A stretch of 64,000 nucleotides of DNA from Sphingobacteriaceae bacterium GW460-11-11-14-LB5 (lineage in GTDB: Bacteria; Bacteroidota; Bacteroidia; Sphingobacteriales; Sphingobacteriaceae). Location of the stretch: positions 5,208,001 to 5,272,000 of the forward strand of contig CP021237.1 in assembly GCA_002151545.1 (NCBI GenBank), given 5' to 3'. This document shows, piece after piece, positions 53,639 through 62,271 of this stretch. Numbering within the stretch: the stretch's first letter is position 1; each line of letters opens with the position of its first letter. Both the position numbers and the translations under genes were made by a program. The notes under the pieces were generated by a model. That model was not told the origin of the DNA. It did not search any database and worked only from the letters and a program-made list of their open reading frames with translations.

Positions 53639-54954
53639 TCCCAAAATCAATTAGATTAATGCTTGTGGCATCATTAATTCCTGCAGCCTTATTTGCACAA
53701 AGTGCGAAGGAATTAAATATCAATCAGGCAATAGAACTCGGCATAGCCAACAGTAAAAACTTAAAACTTTCCCAAAATAAAATCGATCAGGCGGTAGCGC
53801 AGCTTGAAGTTGTAAAAGACAATGTTTTGCCAACAGCAAATGCAAGTTTCATGTACAACCATGCTGAAATACCCACCACTACTTTTACATTACCAGGTAG
53901 CGAATCCTCTTTCCACCTGCCTAAAAGAGCCGATGCTTTTGTCGGAACTGCAGCAGTGCAGGAATTGGTGTACGGCGGGGGTAAATTAAGATACGCAAAA
54001 GAATCGACAAAGTTATTGGCTGACGTAGCACGTTTAGATGCCGATAAAAGCAAGGAAGAAATCACTTATGCAGTAATCAATACCTATTACGCTTTATACA
54101 AAGTATTGCAGAGCAGAAAAGTGGTTGATCAGAATTTAGAATCAATTGCTGCACAGATTAAACAGGCACAACGTTTCTTCGAACAAGGCATTGTAACCAA
54201 AAACGATGTGTTGCGTTTCCAATTGCAACAGGCAAATGTTACGCTAACACAAATGGATATCGAGAGTAACCGTAAAGTGATCAACTACAATTTAGATATC
54301 CTTTTGGGTTTACCAGAAGATACCGAAGTTAAAATTGTTGATCCAACCGCCGGCTTAAAAACGCCGGGCTCGTTAAACGAATACATTGGCCAGGCAATGG
54401 CTAATCGCCAGGAGTTAAAACAACTTGATGTGCAAAACAAAGTTGCCGATTTTAACATTAAAACCATTAAAGCAAATACGCTGCCTACCGTTGGTGTTGG
54501 TGCTAACTTATATTACATTAACCCAAGTGGCAATTTTATCCCGCCAACAAACCAATATTTAATGCCTGTTACATTAGGTGCAACCGTTTCCTGGAATTTC
54601 GGTAACCTTTGGACAAACAAAAACAAGGTAAGCGAAGCGAAAATTCAGCAAAGTGCAATTACCATTCAGAAAGATATCTTATCTGATCAGGTAAAAACAG
54701 ATATCAACAAAAACTTCCAGGGATACCAGGTGGCGATGAACAAAATCCAGGTATTGGAAACTTCAATTGCCCAGGCAACCGAAAACGATAAGTTATTGGC
54801 ATCTAAATACAAAAACAATGTGGCTTCGGTTACTGATCGTATCGATGCAGAAACTTTATTGTACCAGGCAAAAATAAACTTAGAGATAGCTAAAGCAGAC
54901 GCAGGTTTGGCTTACTATACCCTACTAAAATCAACAGGAAAAATAACGCAATAA
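53635..54954 (+). CDS. TolC-family outer-membrane efflux protein
   Basis: The 439-residue protein has signal peptide 1-21 (LFAQ end). It has the duplicated helical-hairpin pattern of TolC: AIELGIANSKNLKLSQNKIDQA at the start, AQRFFEQGIVTKNDVLRFQLQQANV in the first repeat and KYKNNVASVTDRIDAETLLYQAKINLEIAKADAG in the second. It forms the outer-membrane tunnel for the downstream EmrAB-type pump. Confidence 0.93.
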   Translation: MIPKSIRLMLVASLIPAALFAQSAKELNINQAIELGIANSKNLKLSQNKIDQAVAQLEVVKDNVLPTANASFMYNHAEIPTTTFTLPGSESSFHLPKRADAFVGTAAVQELVYGGGKLRYAKESTKLLADVARLDADKSKEEITYAVINTYYALYKVLQSRKVVDQNLESIAAQIKQAQRFFEQGIVTKNDVLRFQLQQANVTLTQMDIESNRKVINYNLDILLGLPEDTEVKIVDPTAGLKTPGSLNEYIGQAMANRQELKQLDVQNKVADFNIKTIKANTLPTVGVGANLYYINPSGNFIPPTNQYLMPVTLGATVSWNFGNLWTNKNKVSEAKIQQSAITIQKDILSDQVKTDINKNFQGYQVAMNKIQVLETSIAQATENDKLLASKYKNNVASVTDRIDAETLLYQAKINLEIAKADAGLAYYTLLKSTGKITQ

Positions 54955-54962
54955 ATACAGCA

Positions 54963-56042
54963 ATGACAACTGAAAAGAAAAAAAAGAACATAGTAGTACC
55001 CATCATTTTAGGCGTTTTACTAGTAATAGGCATAATCTTCGGGATTACAGAATGGAATTATTATAGCAAACACGTAGATACGGATGATGCGCAGATTGAT
55101 GGTGATATCAGTCCGGTTGTTGCACGTGTTGGCGGTTATGTAAAGGATATCAATTTTGAAGAAAATACACACGTCACTGAAGGACAGATTTTAGTGAAAC
55201 TTGATGACAACGATTATAAAGTTAAATTAGAACAGGCCCAATCTGGTCAGAAAGGGGCGAGCGCAGGTGTTGGTGTGGCTGAATCGCAAATTGTGGCTAC
55301 CCAGGCGAATACGGGTACTGCAAAAGCAAACGTTGATGCAGCAAAATCAAATGTTCAGGCTGCAAATGTTAAAGTAAATCTAGCGCAGAAAGATTATAAC
55401 CGTTATGAAAACCTGGTGAAAGACGGTTCGATCACACAACAGGCTTTCGATCAGGCTAAAGCAAATAAGGAGTCTGCAGAAGCAGCAAGACAATCTGCCC
55501 TGGCAGCATACCGCGCAGCGCAAGATCAATACAATGCTGCGGTTAAACAGGTTGGTACTACGCAATCGCAGTTAGCGGTGAGCAGCAATGTAATCAGCCA
55601 GCGTCAAAGCGATATCGATTTTGCAAAGCTTCAATTATCCTATACCGATATCAAAGCCCCTGCAACCGGTATTGTATCTAAAAAGAATGTTCAAAAAGGA
55701 CAATTGGTTCAGGCTGGTCAATCTTTATTCTCTATCGTGAATGACGGAAGCATTTATGTAACCGCAAACTTTAAAGAAACACAGTTAGAGAAAATTAAAG
55801 AAGGATCTAAAGTTGAGATCGAGGTTGATGCTTATCCAGACGAAAAAATCCATGGTGAAGTATATAATTTCTCGCCAATTACTGGTGCAAAAGGATCTTT
55901 ATTACCTCCTGATAATGCGACCGGTAACTTTGTTAAAGTTGTTCAACGCGTTCCGGTAAAAATCAAAATCCATCCATCAAAAGAACTGTTGGCTAAGTTA
56001 CGCCCAGGTATGAGCGTTAAAGCATCAGTATCTACTAAATAA
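54963..56042 (+). CDS. HlyD/EmrA-type membrane fusion protein
   Basis: The 359-residue protein has one N-terminal membrane anchor (about 12-30, VPIILGVLLVIGIIFGIT). A biotinyl-lipoyl domain begins with HVDTDDAQIDGDISPVVARVGGYV. A coiled-coil hairpin (about 95-210; Ala/Gln-rich) follows. The second lipoyl half contains YTDIKAPATGIVSKKNVQKGQLV, then a beta-barrel domain to the end. It links the MFS pump to TolC. It starts 8 bp after the TolC-type gene. Confidence 0.93.
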   Translation: MTTEKKKKNIVVPIILGVLLVIGIIFGITEWNYYSKHVDTDDAQIDGDISPVVARVGGYVKDINFEENTHVTEGQILVKLDDNDYKVKLEQAQSGQKGASAGVGVAESQIVATQANTGTAKANVDAAKSNVQAANVKVNLAQKDYNRYENLVKDGSITQQAFDQAKANKESAEAARQSALAAYRAAQDQYNAAVKQVGTTQSQLAVSSNVISQRQSDIDFAKLQLSYTDIKAPATGIVSKKNVQKGQLVQAGQSLFSIVNDGSIYVTANFKETQLEKIKEGSKVEIEVDAYPDEKIHGEVYNFSPITGAKGSLLPPDNATGNFVKVVQRVPVKIKIHPSKELLAKLRPGMSVKASVSTK

Positions 56043-56050
56043 TATTTAAA

Positions 56051-57598
56051 ATGGCCGAAGTAGGTTTAAAAAAGTGGATTATTACGTTTACGGTAATCAC
56101 AGCTTCTTTATTGGAGCTGATTGATACGACTATCGTAAACGTGGCAATTCCACAAATACAGGGAAACCTGGGCGCAACCCTTGAGGATGTGGCCTGGCTT
56201 TCTACCGGCTATGCGGTAGCGAATGTTATCGTATTGCCAATGTCGGGCTGGTTGGGTAACCGATTCGGCAGGAAAAATTACTTTCTTACCTCCATCATCG
56301 TTTTTACATTAGTTTCCTTTTTATGCGGAAACGCTACGTCATTGAATGAGCTTATTTTATTCAGGATTATTCAGGGTTTGGCCGGTGGTGGTTTAATATC
56401 AACAGCGCAAGCTATTTTAATTGAAACCTGGCCACGTGAAGATGTGGGTATTGCAACCGCCTTGTTTGGTCTGGGTGCAGTAGTTGGACCAACTGTAGGC
56501 CCAACCATCGGTGGATATATTTTGGAAATCAGTTCGTGGCCCTGGATCTTTTATGTAAATATTCCCGTCGGAATACTCGCGGCCTACTGTACGTACACCT
56601 TTGTTCGGGCAACCCCGAAATCAGGGCAGGGGCAACCTGTCGATTGGTGGGGTATCGCATTATTGGCTATTGCAGTAGGTAGTTTACAAACCTTATTGGA
56701 AAAAGGAGAGAGCGAAGACTGGTTTGCTACACCATACATTACCGCATTGGCTGTTGCATCGGTATTTGGTTTGTTGCTCTTCATTTGGAGAGAGATGACC
56801 ACCGACCACCCGATTGTGAACTTTAAAATTATGAGACACAGAAGTTTCTCTGTGGGTATGTTTACCTCATTTATTTTAGGTTTTGGTTTATATGGTTCTG
56901 TATTCGTATTTCCGGTATTCTGTCAGAATTTGTTAGGATTTTCGCCTTTACAAACCGGAGAAATCTTATTTCCAGGTGGTTTGTGTACCATTGTCATGAT
57001 GCCTTTTATTGGTATTATGCTTAAAAAAGGTGTTCCAGCACAAATTATGGCTACGTTCGGGATGCTTGCATTCTTTATTTTCTGTTGGATGTTGAGCAAT
57101 TCGACGCTACAATCAGGAACTGGCGATTTCTTCTGGCCATTGGTTATCAGGGGTGTGGGTATGGCCTTATTATTTGTACCATTAACAACATTGGCCATCC
57201 AGGATCTGAAAGGACCAGAAATTGGCCAGGGTTCAGGTCTGAACAATATGATGCGCCAGTTGGGCGGTTCATTTGGTATCGCTGCGTTAACGACGTTAAT
57301 CCACATTCGTTCAGGTTTCCACAGAAGCGTTTTATTGTCGAATGTAAATGATTATAACCAGCCATTTGTTGATCGTTTTAACGGTTTAATCAAAGGTTTT
57401 ATGGCAAAAGGACAAACGCTGTTCGATGCTAAAATTATGGCTGCAAAAGCGATGGAAGGAATTGTCACCCGACAAACCATGTTACTTACTTATGACGATG
57501 CATATTGGGTTGCAGGATTGATCATGTTGTTCTCCATTCCACTGCTGTATCTTCAAAAGTTTAAGAAAAATGCAAACATTCCTGCCGATGTGCACTAA
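56051..57598 (+). CDS. DHA2 family MFS multidrug transporter (EmrB-like)
   Basis: The 515-residue protein has 14 predicted membrane helices. The DHA2/EmrB signatures are present: LLELIDTTIVNVAIPQI in TM1, GWLGNRFGRKNYF in the loop 2-3 motif A, RIIQGLAGGGLISTAQ in motif B and GLGAVVGPTVGPTIGGYI in motif C. It exports hydrophobic toxic compounds by proton antiport. It ends the TetR-TolC-EmrA-EmrB operon. Confidence 0.94.
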   Translation: MAEVGLKKWIITFTVITASLLELIDTTIVNVAIPQIQGNLGATLEDVAWLSTGYAVANVIVLPMSGWLGNRFGRKNYFLTSIIVFTLVSFLCGNATSLNELILFRIIQGLAGGGLISTAQAILIETWPREDVGIATALFGLGAVVGPTVGPTIGGYILEISSWPWIFYVNIPVGILAAYCTYTFVRATPKSGQGQPVDWWGIALLAIAVGSLQTLLEKGESEDWFATPYITALAVASVFGLLLFIWREMTTDHPIVNFKIMRHRSFSVGMFTSFILGFGLYGSVFVFPVFCQNLLGFSPLQTGEILFPGGLCTIVMMPFIGIMLKKGVPAQIMATFGMLAFFIFCWMLSNSTLQSGTGDFFWPLVIRGVGMALLFVPLTTLAIQDLKGPEIGQGSGLNNMMRQLGGSFGIAALTTLIHIRSGFHRSVLLSNVNDYNQPFVDRFNGLIKGFMAKGQTLFDAKIMAAKAMEGIVTRQTMLLTYDDAYWVAGLIMLFSIPLLYLQKFKKNANIPADVH

Positions 57599-57860
57599 AA
57601 TTTGCAAAGAAATGCCATAAAAAATGGCAAAAAACAAAAACAGCCGGTGTATTTTATTACATCGGCTGTTTTAACCCAAAAAATTAACAATCAATGCAAT
57701 GCCCTTAAACATTGCAAATGTTCTTACTTAACCACATAGTGGCCAAATAAGATTCTAAAATTAAAATTTATTCTACAATTTTCCAAATTGTAAGCCTTAG
57801 AATTTTAATACCTTATGCATTTTTTGTAGTATTACGGTATACAAAACTATTGCATAAGCT
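57599..57860. other. 262-bp gap between the efflux operon and ppc
   Basis: This gap holds the operon terminator (57637-57674) and a smaller hairpin TGCCAT/ATGGCA (57613-57629). The rest is AT-rich with no ORF. No clear promoter for ppc could be matched, although TACGGTATAC-like AT-rich sequence precedes the start. Confidence 0.4.
57637..57674 (+). terminator. Terminator of the efflux operon
   Basis: AAAACAGCCGGTGT (57637-57650) pairs with ACATCGGCTGTTTT (57659-57672), one G-T wobble, with A and T flanks, 38 bases after the EmrB stop codon. Confidence 0.8.
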
Positions 57861-60446
57861 ATGCCTAAACTTCGTTTAACTACGCAACGAGAATCTATTT
57901 TTAATAATGAGGTCATCTCAAAATTCGAACTATTTAACAGTTTATTTCTCACCTTGCCTTTTTACAAAATTAAAGACACCGGAACCCTGCTTCCGCTATT
58001 TTTTAAGAGCTGTGAAGAAGGCATTGCAAACGGAGAAAAACCTGCACAGATTATCGAAGAATTTTTCGCCAAGTATACCAGTTATACCGAGCGCAAAGAT
58101 ATTGTTGACCTGCTCTTTCGTTTTATCCAGTATATCGAACGTCAGGTGGTACTCTTTGATGCCGTAGAAGATGCTTCTTTTACCAAACTCAATACGACTG
58201 ACGAGCAGAGTACACTGGCATTCATCTTAAAAAAGAATGCCGATAACAAACCCGTGTTATCAAAAATTGAGAAATTGATTGATGAACTTTCGCTTCGTTT
58301 AGTTCTAACTGCACACCCAACCCAGTTTTATCCGGGAAGTGTATTGGCCATTATTACCGATTTAACCAAAGCCATTCGTGATAACGACCTTACTTCGATG
58401 AACTCGTTATTGCAGCAATTGGGTAAAACGCCGTTTTTTAATAAAAAATCGCCAACACCGGTTGATGAGGCCTTAAACCTTGCCTGGTTCCTGGAGAATA
58501 CATTTTACTTTGCTGCTGCGAACATACAGGAAGAGATCGATCAGAACCTGGATGAATACAACCTGGAAACCAAGAAAATTTTAGAGCTGGGTTTCTGGCC
58601 AGGAGGCGATAGAGACGGAAATCCGAACATTCATGCCGATACCACCCTGGAGGTTTCTAAAATGTTGCGCCAGATCCTGTTCCGTTGTTATTACCGCGAT
58701 TTCAGGGTAATTAAACGCCGCATTACTTTTAGAGGCGTTGAAGAGAATATCGCAAAACTACATGATGTATTGTATCTGAATGCTTTCGATCAAACTTGCG
58801 AGCTCCATGATATTTCTAACGAGTTAAGGGATAACCTAAATAAAATTAAGGAAACATTGCTGGCCGAACACGATGGTTTATTTGTTGATTTGGTTAACGA
58901 TCTGATCCGTAAAATAGATTTGTATGGCAACTACTTTGCTTCACTTGATATCCGTCAGGATAGCCGTGTGCTGAGGAATGTACATGCTTACTGCCGCGCC
59001 AATAAACCAATATCTTCTTTATATCCTGCTGATTATGATAAGCTATCAGAAGCAGAGAAATTAGCTTTAATTTCTTTTAAAGAGGCAACCATTGTTTACG
59101 CAAGCGAGCCCGATGCCCTGACAAAGGATACAATCGAAGTAATCAAAGAAATTAAAGGCATTCAAAGCCGTAATGGTGAAAAAGCCTGTCACCGTTTTAT
59201 TATCAGTAATTGCCAGCAAGCAAGCGATATTTTGCAATTGATTGAGCTTTTCCTTTGGAATGGCTGGAGTAAAGAATCCTTAACGATTGATTTTGTGCCG
59301 CTTTTTGAAACGGTTAACGATTTAAAAGGAGCCGCGGCAATTATGGAAACGCTTTACAGTAATCCATTTTATAAAGCCCATTTGGCCAGCCGTGGAAATA
59401 AACAGCATATTATGCTTGGTTATTCTGACAGTACCAAAGATGGTGGTTATTTAATGGCCAACTGGTCTATTTTTAACGGAAAAACCTCTCTATCGGCTGT
59501 TGCTGCAAAACATAATATTCAATTGGCCTTTTTTGATGGCCGTGGAGGACCGCCTGCACGTGGCGGAGGTAAAACACACCGTTTTTACGCTTCAATGGGT
59601 AAAGAAATTGCCAATAAAAACATGCAGTTAACCGTTCAGGGACAGACAATTAGTTCACAATACGGATCTGTAGAAAGTGCAGAATTTAATATCGAACAAT
59701 TAATCAATGCCGGATTAACCTCTGGATTGAAAGAGAAACACAATATTCTTTTAGATCCTGAAAATAAAACCCTGCTTGATGAGATGGCTGAAGAAAGTTA
59801 TAAGGTTTTTGTCGATTTGCGTGAGCATCCGTTATTTGTGAGTTATTTAGAAAAATTGTCTCCTTTAAAACTTTTGTCGCAGGCGAACATTAGTAGTCGT
59901 CCGGTAAAAAGAAATGGTGGGGGTGAGATGAAACTCGAAGATTTAAGGGCTATTAGTTTTGTTACGGCCTGGAGTATGCTGAAACAAAACGTTCCTGGTT
60001 TTTATGGAATGGGAACAGCGTTGAAAAACCAGGAAAAAGCTGGTAATTGGGATAAAGTAGTTAAAGTTTACCAGGACTCTGATTACCTGAAAACCATTGT
60101 AGATAACTGTATGATGAGTATGAGCAAATCAGACTTTACCATTACGGCGCATTTAGCCGCAGATAAAGAATTTGGTGCTTTTTGGACTCAACTACACAAC
60201 GAATTCGAATTAGCGAAGGAGATGCTTTTAAAACTCTCCGGACAGCCAACATTAATGGCGAATTATCCGGTAGATAAAAAATCGATCGCCACCCGCGAAA
60301 AAATTATTTTACCACTGGTACTCATTCAGCATTTTGCTTTAGAGAAACTGCAGCACAATCAGAACGAGAAAGACCAGCAGGCTTTAGAAAAGCTTGCAGT
60401 AAGAACGGTATTTGGTATTGTAAATGCAGGTAGGAATTTAGCTTAA
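57861..60446 (+). CDS. ppc: Phosphoenolpyruvate carboxylase
   Basis: Ppc adds bicarbonate to phosphoenolpyruvate to make oxaloacetate, refilling the TCA cycle. The protein has 861 residues, close to the family norm. The catalytic His152 is in VLTAHPTQ. GFWPGGDRDGNPN and the glycine-rich loop DGRGGPPARGGGKTH mark the PEP and bicarbonate sites, and LGYSDSTKDGGYL is the third signature. The C-terminus ends VNAGRNLA, near the usual NTG anchor but ending Leu-Ala. It lies alone with its own terminator. Confidence 0.94.
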   Translation: MPKLRLTTQRESIFNNEVISKFELFNSLFLTLPFYKIKDTGTLLPLFFKSCEEGIANGEKPAQIIEEFFAKYTSYTERKDIVDLLFRFIQYIERQVVLFDAVEDASFTKLNTTDEQSTLAFILKKNADNKPVLSKIEKLIDELSLRLVLTAHPTQFYPGSVLAIITDLTKAIRDNDLTSMNSLLQQLGKTPFFNKKSPTPVDEALNLAWFLENTFYFAAANIQEEIDQNLDEYNLETKKILELGFWPGGDRDGNPNIHADTTLEVSKMLRQILFRCYYRDFRVIKRRITFRGVEENIAKLHDVLYLNAFDQTCELHDISNELRDNLNKIKETLLAEHDGLFVDLVNDLIRKIDLYGNYFASLDIRQDSRVLRNVHAYCRANKPISSLYPADYDKLSEAEKLALISFKEATIVYASEPDALTKDTIEVIKEIKGIQSRNGEKACHRFIISNCQQASDILQLIELFLWNGWSKESLTIDFVPLFETVNDLKGAAAIMETLYSNPFYKAHLASRGNKQHIMLGYSDSTKDGGYLMANWSIFNGKTSLSAVAAKHNIQLAFFDGRGGPPARGGGKTHRFYASMGKEIANKNMQLTVQGQTISSQYGSVESAEFNIEQLINAGLTSGLKEKHNILLDPENKTLLDEMAEESYKVFVDLREHPLFVSYLEKLSPLKLLSQANISSRPVKRNGGGEMKLEDLRAISFVTAWSMLKQNVPGFYGMGTALKNQEKAGNWDKVVKVYQDSDYLKTIVDNCMMSMSKSDFTITAHLAADKEFGAFWTQLHNEFELAKEMLLKLSGQPTLMANYPVDKKSIATREKIILPLVLIQHFALEKLQHNQNEKDQQALEKLAVRTVFGIVNAGRNLA

Positions 60447-60501
60447 TATTTAAAACGAAGCTCCAGGTTTCATAAAACTGCGATGTTTTAAATATAATCC
60501 A

Positions 60502-60529
60502 AGGTCAGTGTCCTCACAGACCTTTTTTT
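60502..60529 (+). terminator. ppc terminator
   Basis: AGGTCAGTG (60502-60510), loop TCCT, CACAGACCT (60515-60523), then seven T. One A-A mismatch in the stem. The same hairpin with small changes recurs at 60849-60874. Confidence 0.8.
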
Positions 60530-60545
60530 GTTAGAAATATTCGGG

Positions 60546-60658
60546 CGTCACCCTGAATTCAGTTCAGGGTCTTAATAACAGGAAAGATGCTGACCACGTA
60601 GTAGCTACAAGGCAATTGAAAATACTATTTCTACTTGTAAAATAAATTCAGCATGACG
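60546..60658. repeat. Dispersed repeat with 'tagtagctacaag' core, copy 2
   Basis: It begins with hairpin CGTCACCCTGAATTCAGTTC, continues through the core shared with 16183-16251, and ends TTCAGCATGACG. From 60572 on it is part of the 144-bp sequence repeated at 61522-61665. Confidence 0.75.
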
Positions 60659-60680
60659 AGAAGTAAAAAAACAAGCAAAA

Positions 60681-60715
60681 ATCCCTCGCTGATTTTTTCA
60701 TCAACGAGGGATTTT
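60681..60715. terminator. Hairpin with A and T flanks
   Basis: ATCCCTCG (60681-60688) pairs with CGAGGGAT, after a 17-base loop, with A-run and T-run flanks. It is usable in both directions. The copy at 61631-61664 ends the peroxiredoxin operon. Confidence 0.65.
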
Positions 60716-60721
60716 TCGTTA

Positions 60722-60821
60722 GTCGGGATTTGCAATCCCGATTTAAGAGTAAAGGATTTGTAATCCTTATGAGAGTGGATTATAAATCCAAAGCTCAGAG
60801 GTCGGGATTTTAAATCCCGAC
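60722..60821. repeat. Cluster of short palindromes
   Basis: GTCGGGATTTGCAATCCCGAT (21 bp) is split here as a 10+1+10 palindrome at 60722-60742. It is followed by AAGGATTTGTAATCCTT (60752-60768), GGATTATAAATCC (60777-60789) and GTCGGGATTT-TAAATCCCGAC (60801-60821). All four share a GGATT/AATCC core, so they look like copies of one small hairpin element in series. Confidence 0.7.
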
Positions 60822-60848
60822 CAACATAATAAGTTAAAATATACTCCA

Positions 60849-60874
60849 AGGTCTGTGTCCTCATAGACCTTTTT
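60849..60874. terminator. Second AGGTCTGTG hairpin
   Basis: AGGTCTGTG (60849-60857), TCCT, CATAGACCT (60862-60870) and a T run. It repeats the ppc terminator with a few changes and touches the stop codon of the membrane-protein gene on the other strand. Confidence 0.6.
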
Positions 60875-61304
60875 ATAATGAAGAAGAATGTTTCAAGCTA
60901 TCAGGGTTAAAATATCTTTTTCTAACAGGTTTTGTGAAATAAAAGATCAGTGTAAAGAAGTAAAATAGAAATGGCGAAAGTTGAGCAAAATAACAAATGC
61001 GTTTGATCCGTATGTTTTCATAGCAGAAATAACACGTTCTAAACCCAAAATCCATTCTTGTTGCATCACTTGCTGTAGGTGCATAAACAAATAAGTCATA
61101 AAGGCCATAGACGCATAATAAAACCATAAATAGCCACGATAACCAGTTACGATGAAAGAACAAAAGGATAATAAATAGCAGTAATGAAATATGAGATCTG
61201 TAAAAACGTAGCTCATGATTCGCAATCATCATGAGTTCCATTAATATGATGCCGCCGAAGATTATTGTCCAAGACCATTCTCCTATTTTGAGCAGCGTGT
61301 TCAT
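60873..61304 (-). CDS. Hypothetical membrane protein, 143 residues
   Basis: It has about four membrane helices: 12-30 (WTIIFGGIILMELMMIA), 38-52, 56-74 (LSWLFMVLLCVYGLYDLFV) and 105-125 (AQLSPFLFYFFTLIFYFT). The loop between helices 3 and 4 has FRTCYFCYENIRIK. It ends KRYFNPDSLKHSSSL. I do not recognise the family. It is an isolated gene flanked on both sides by repeats, so it may be a late arrival or a poorly conserved gene. Confidence 0.6.
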   Translation of the reverse strand: MNTLLKIGEWSWTIIFGGIILMELMMIANHELRFYRSHISLLLFIILLFFHRNWLSWLFMVLLCVYGLYDLFVYAPTASDATRMDFGFRTCYFCYENIRIKRICYFAQLSPFLFYFFTLIFYFTKPVRKRYFNPDSLKHSSSL

Positions 61305-61521
61305 AATCTAAAAGTATCAATTAAATTTTAATCATGCTCACTCCATTTTGTTGGATTGTTACTGCGCTCAGCATGACAAACCTGGCCACATAAACCTGAT
61401 GGAAATGGCAGCTCCTGATTTTTTAATCGGGACTAAAATGTACAGCAGGACTACCTTAACCGATGAAAACCGAACCTTGCTTTTCAAAAAAAAGATTCAA
61501 GACTTAATAGGTATTTATGTT

Positions 61522-61665
61522 TTAATAACAGGAAAGATGCTGACCACGTAGTAGCTACAAGGCAATTGAAAATACTATTTCTACTTGTAAAATAAATTCA
61601 GCATGACGAGAAGTAAAAAAACAAACAAAAATCCCCCGCTGATTTTTTCATCAACGAGGGATTTT
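61522..61665. repeat. 144-bp near-identical copy of 60572-60715
   Basis: Aligned base by base with an offset of 950, the two copies differ at only two positions (60675/61625 and 60685/61635). The copy includes the 'tagtagctacaag' core and the CCCTCG-type terminator hairpin. The region between the copies holds the 143-residue membrane protein. Confidence 0.85.
61631..61664 (-). terminator. Terminator of the peroxiredoxin operon
   Basis: On the minus strand ATCCCTCG, a loop and CGGGGGAT are followed by TTTTTG. It lies 37 bases after the stop of the last gene of the operon. One stem pair is changed relative to the copy at 60681. Confidence 0.7.
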
Positions 61666-61700
61666 ATATTTCGAAAAAGCCAGATTAAGCTTTAAGACGA

Positions 61701-61949
61701 TTACCGATCAATCGAACCCATTACCTTTTGGCCGAAAGCATTTAATGCATCCTTTTCGGCAGCACCTTCGCTTACCATTTGATGTACTTCTAAGGCACCG
61801 CAAATATTGGTAATCATTTCGCCTGCAACATCAACTTCGTGTTCGCTAACCCCTCTAAACTCACAGAAAGCCTCTAAAACCTCAAGAGTTGTCTCCAGTT
61901 GTGCCGGAGTGGTGTTTTGAAATAATTGTCTTATAACCGGAATCTTCAT
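61701..61949 (-). CDS. Small conserved protein of the peroxiredoxin operon (probably DUF6952)
   Basis: The 82-residue acidic, helical protein (PAQLETTLEVLEAFCEFRGVSEHEVDVAGEMITNICGALEVH pattern over residues 15-57, split by helices) has two Cys. Its start overlaps the thioredoxin stop by one base (TAATG), so it is translationally coupled. A small gene of this kind follows thioredoxin and peroxiredoxin in many Bacteroidota; I think it is DUF6952, from memory. The function is unknown. Confidence 0.75.
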   Translation of the reverse strand: MKIPVIRQLFQNTTPAQLETTLEVLEAFCEFRGVSEHEVDVAGEMITNICGALEVHQMVSEGAAEKDALNAFGQKVMGSIDR

Positions 61950-62257
61950 TACTTTATCTTGTTAAATAGTTCAATTAAACCTTCTGCTTTGTTGGTTTGC
62001 ACCTGATCTACCAAGCTACCGCCTTCAAAAGCTGCGAAAGTTGGTAAATTATCAACGTTTGCAAATTTGCGTGAGTTTGGAAGTTTTTCGGCATCAACAA
62101 TCAAGAAAGCTACATCTTCATTTTCTGAAGCCAGTTTTTTAAACTTCGGTTTCATGATCCGGCAGTTTCCGCACCAGGATGCAGCATACTGAACCATTAC
62201 CTTTGAGTTATCGGCTAAATACTGTTGAAGATTGTCTTCTGTTAATTCTAAAAACAT
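61949..62257 (-). CDS. Thioredoxin family protein with WCGNC motif
   Basis: The 102-residue protein is a complete thioredoxin fold without a signal peptide, so it is cytoplasmic. The active site is WCGNCR (Cys29, Cys32), with Asn in place of the usual Pro. The cis-Pro is in VDNLPTFAAF. The family is normally about 105 residues. Its position 14 bp after a 2-Cys peroxiredoxin suggests that it recycles that enzyme. Confidence 0.88.
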   Translation of the reverse strand: MFLELTEDNLQQYLADNSKVMVQYAASWCGNCRIMKPKFKKLASENEDVAFLIVDAEKLPNSRKFANVDNLPTFAAFEGGSLVDQVQTNKAEGLIELFNKIK

Positions 62258-62271
62258 AACGTTTTATTTAA

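Larger units (their letters stand above)
60447..60872. other. Repeat-filled gap between ppc and membrane-protein gene
   Basis: This 426-bp gap is made of repeats and hairpins: the ppc terminator (60502-60529), a dispersed repeat with the 'tagtagctacaag' core (60546-60658), a terminator hairpin (60681-60715), a cluster of four short palindromes (60722-60821) and a copy of the first hairpin (60849-60874). A 77-codon ORF on the minus strand is only the repeats read through. Confidence 0.7.
61305..61700. other. Repeat-rich gap, no gene
   Basis: The gap holds a partial CTGA-type repeat end (CTCAGCATGAC at about 61366-61376), unmatched sequence to about 61520, and then the 144-bp duplicate (61522-61665). 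A 67-codon ORF (61348-61551) runs into the repeat and is not credible. Confidence 0.6.

Noticed and set aside
60722..60821. CRISPR array
   Set aside because: The palindromes differ in sequence and spacing, and there are no regular spacers or cas genes.
60631..60864. 77-codon minus-strand ORF
   Set aside because: It is made of repeats and hairpins and shares their sequence; not a gene.
61348..61551. 67-codon plus-strand ORF
   Set aside because: It ends inside the 144-bp duplicate and has no recognisable features.
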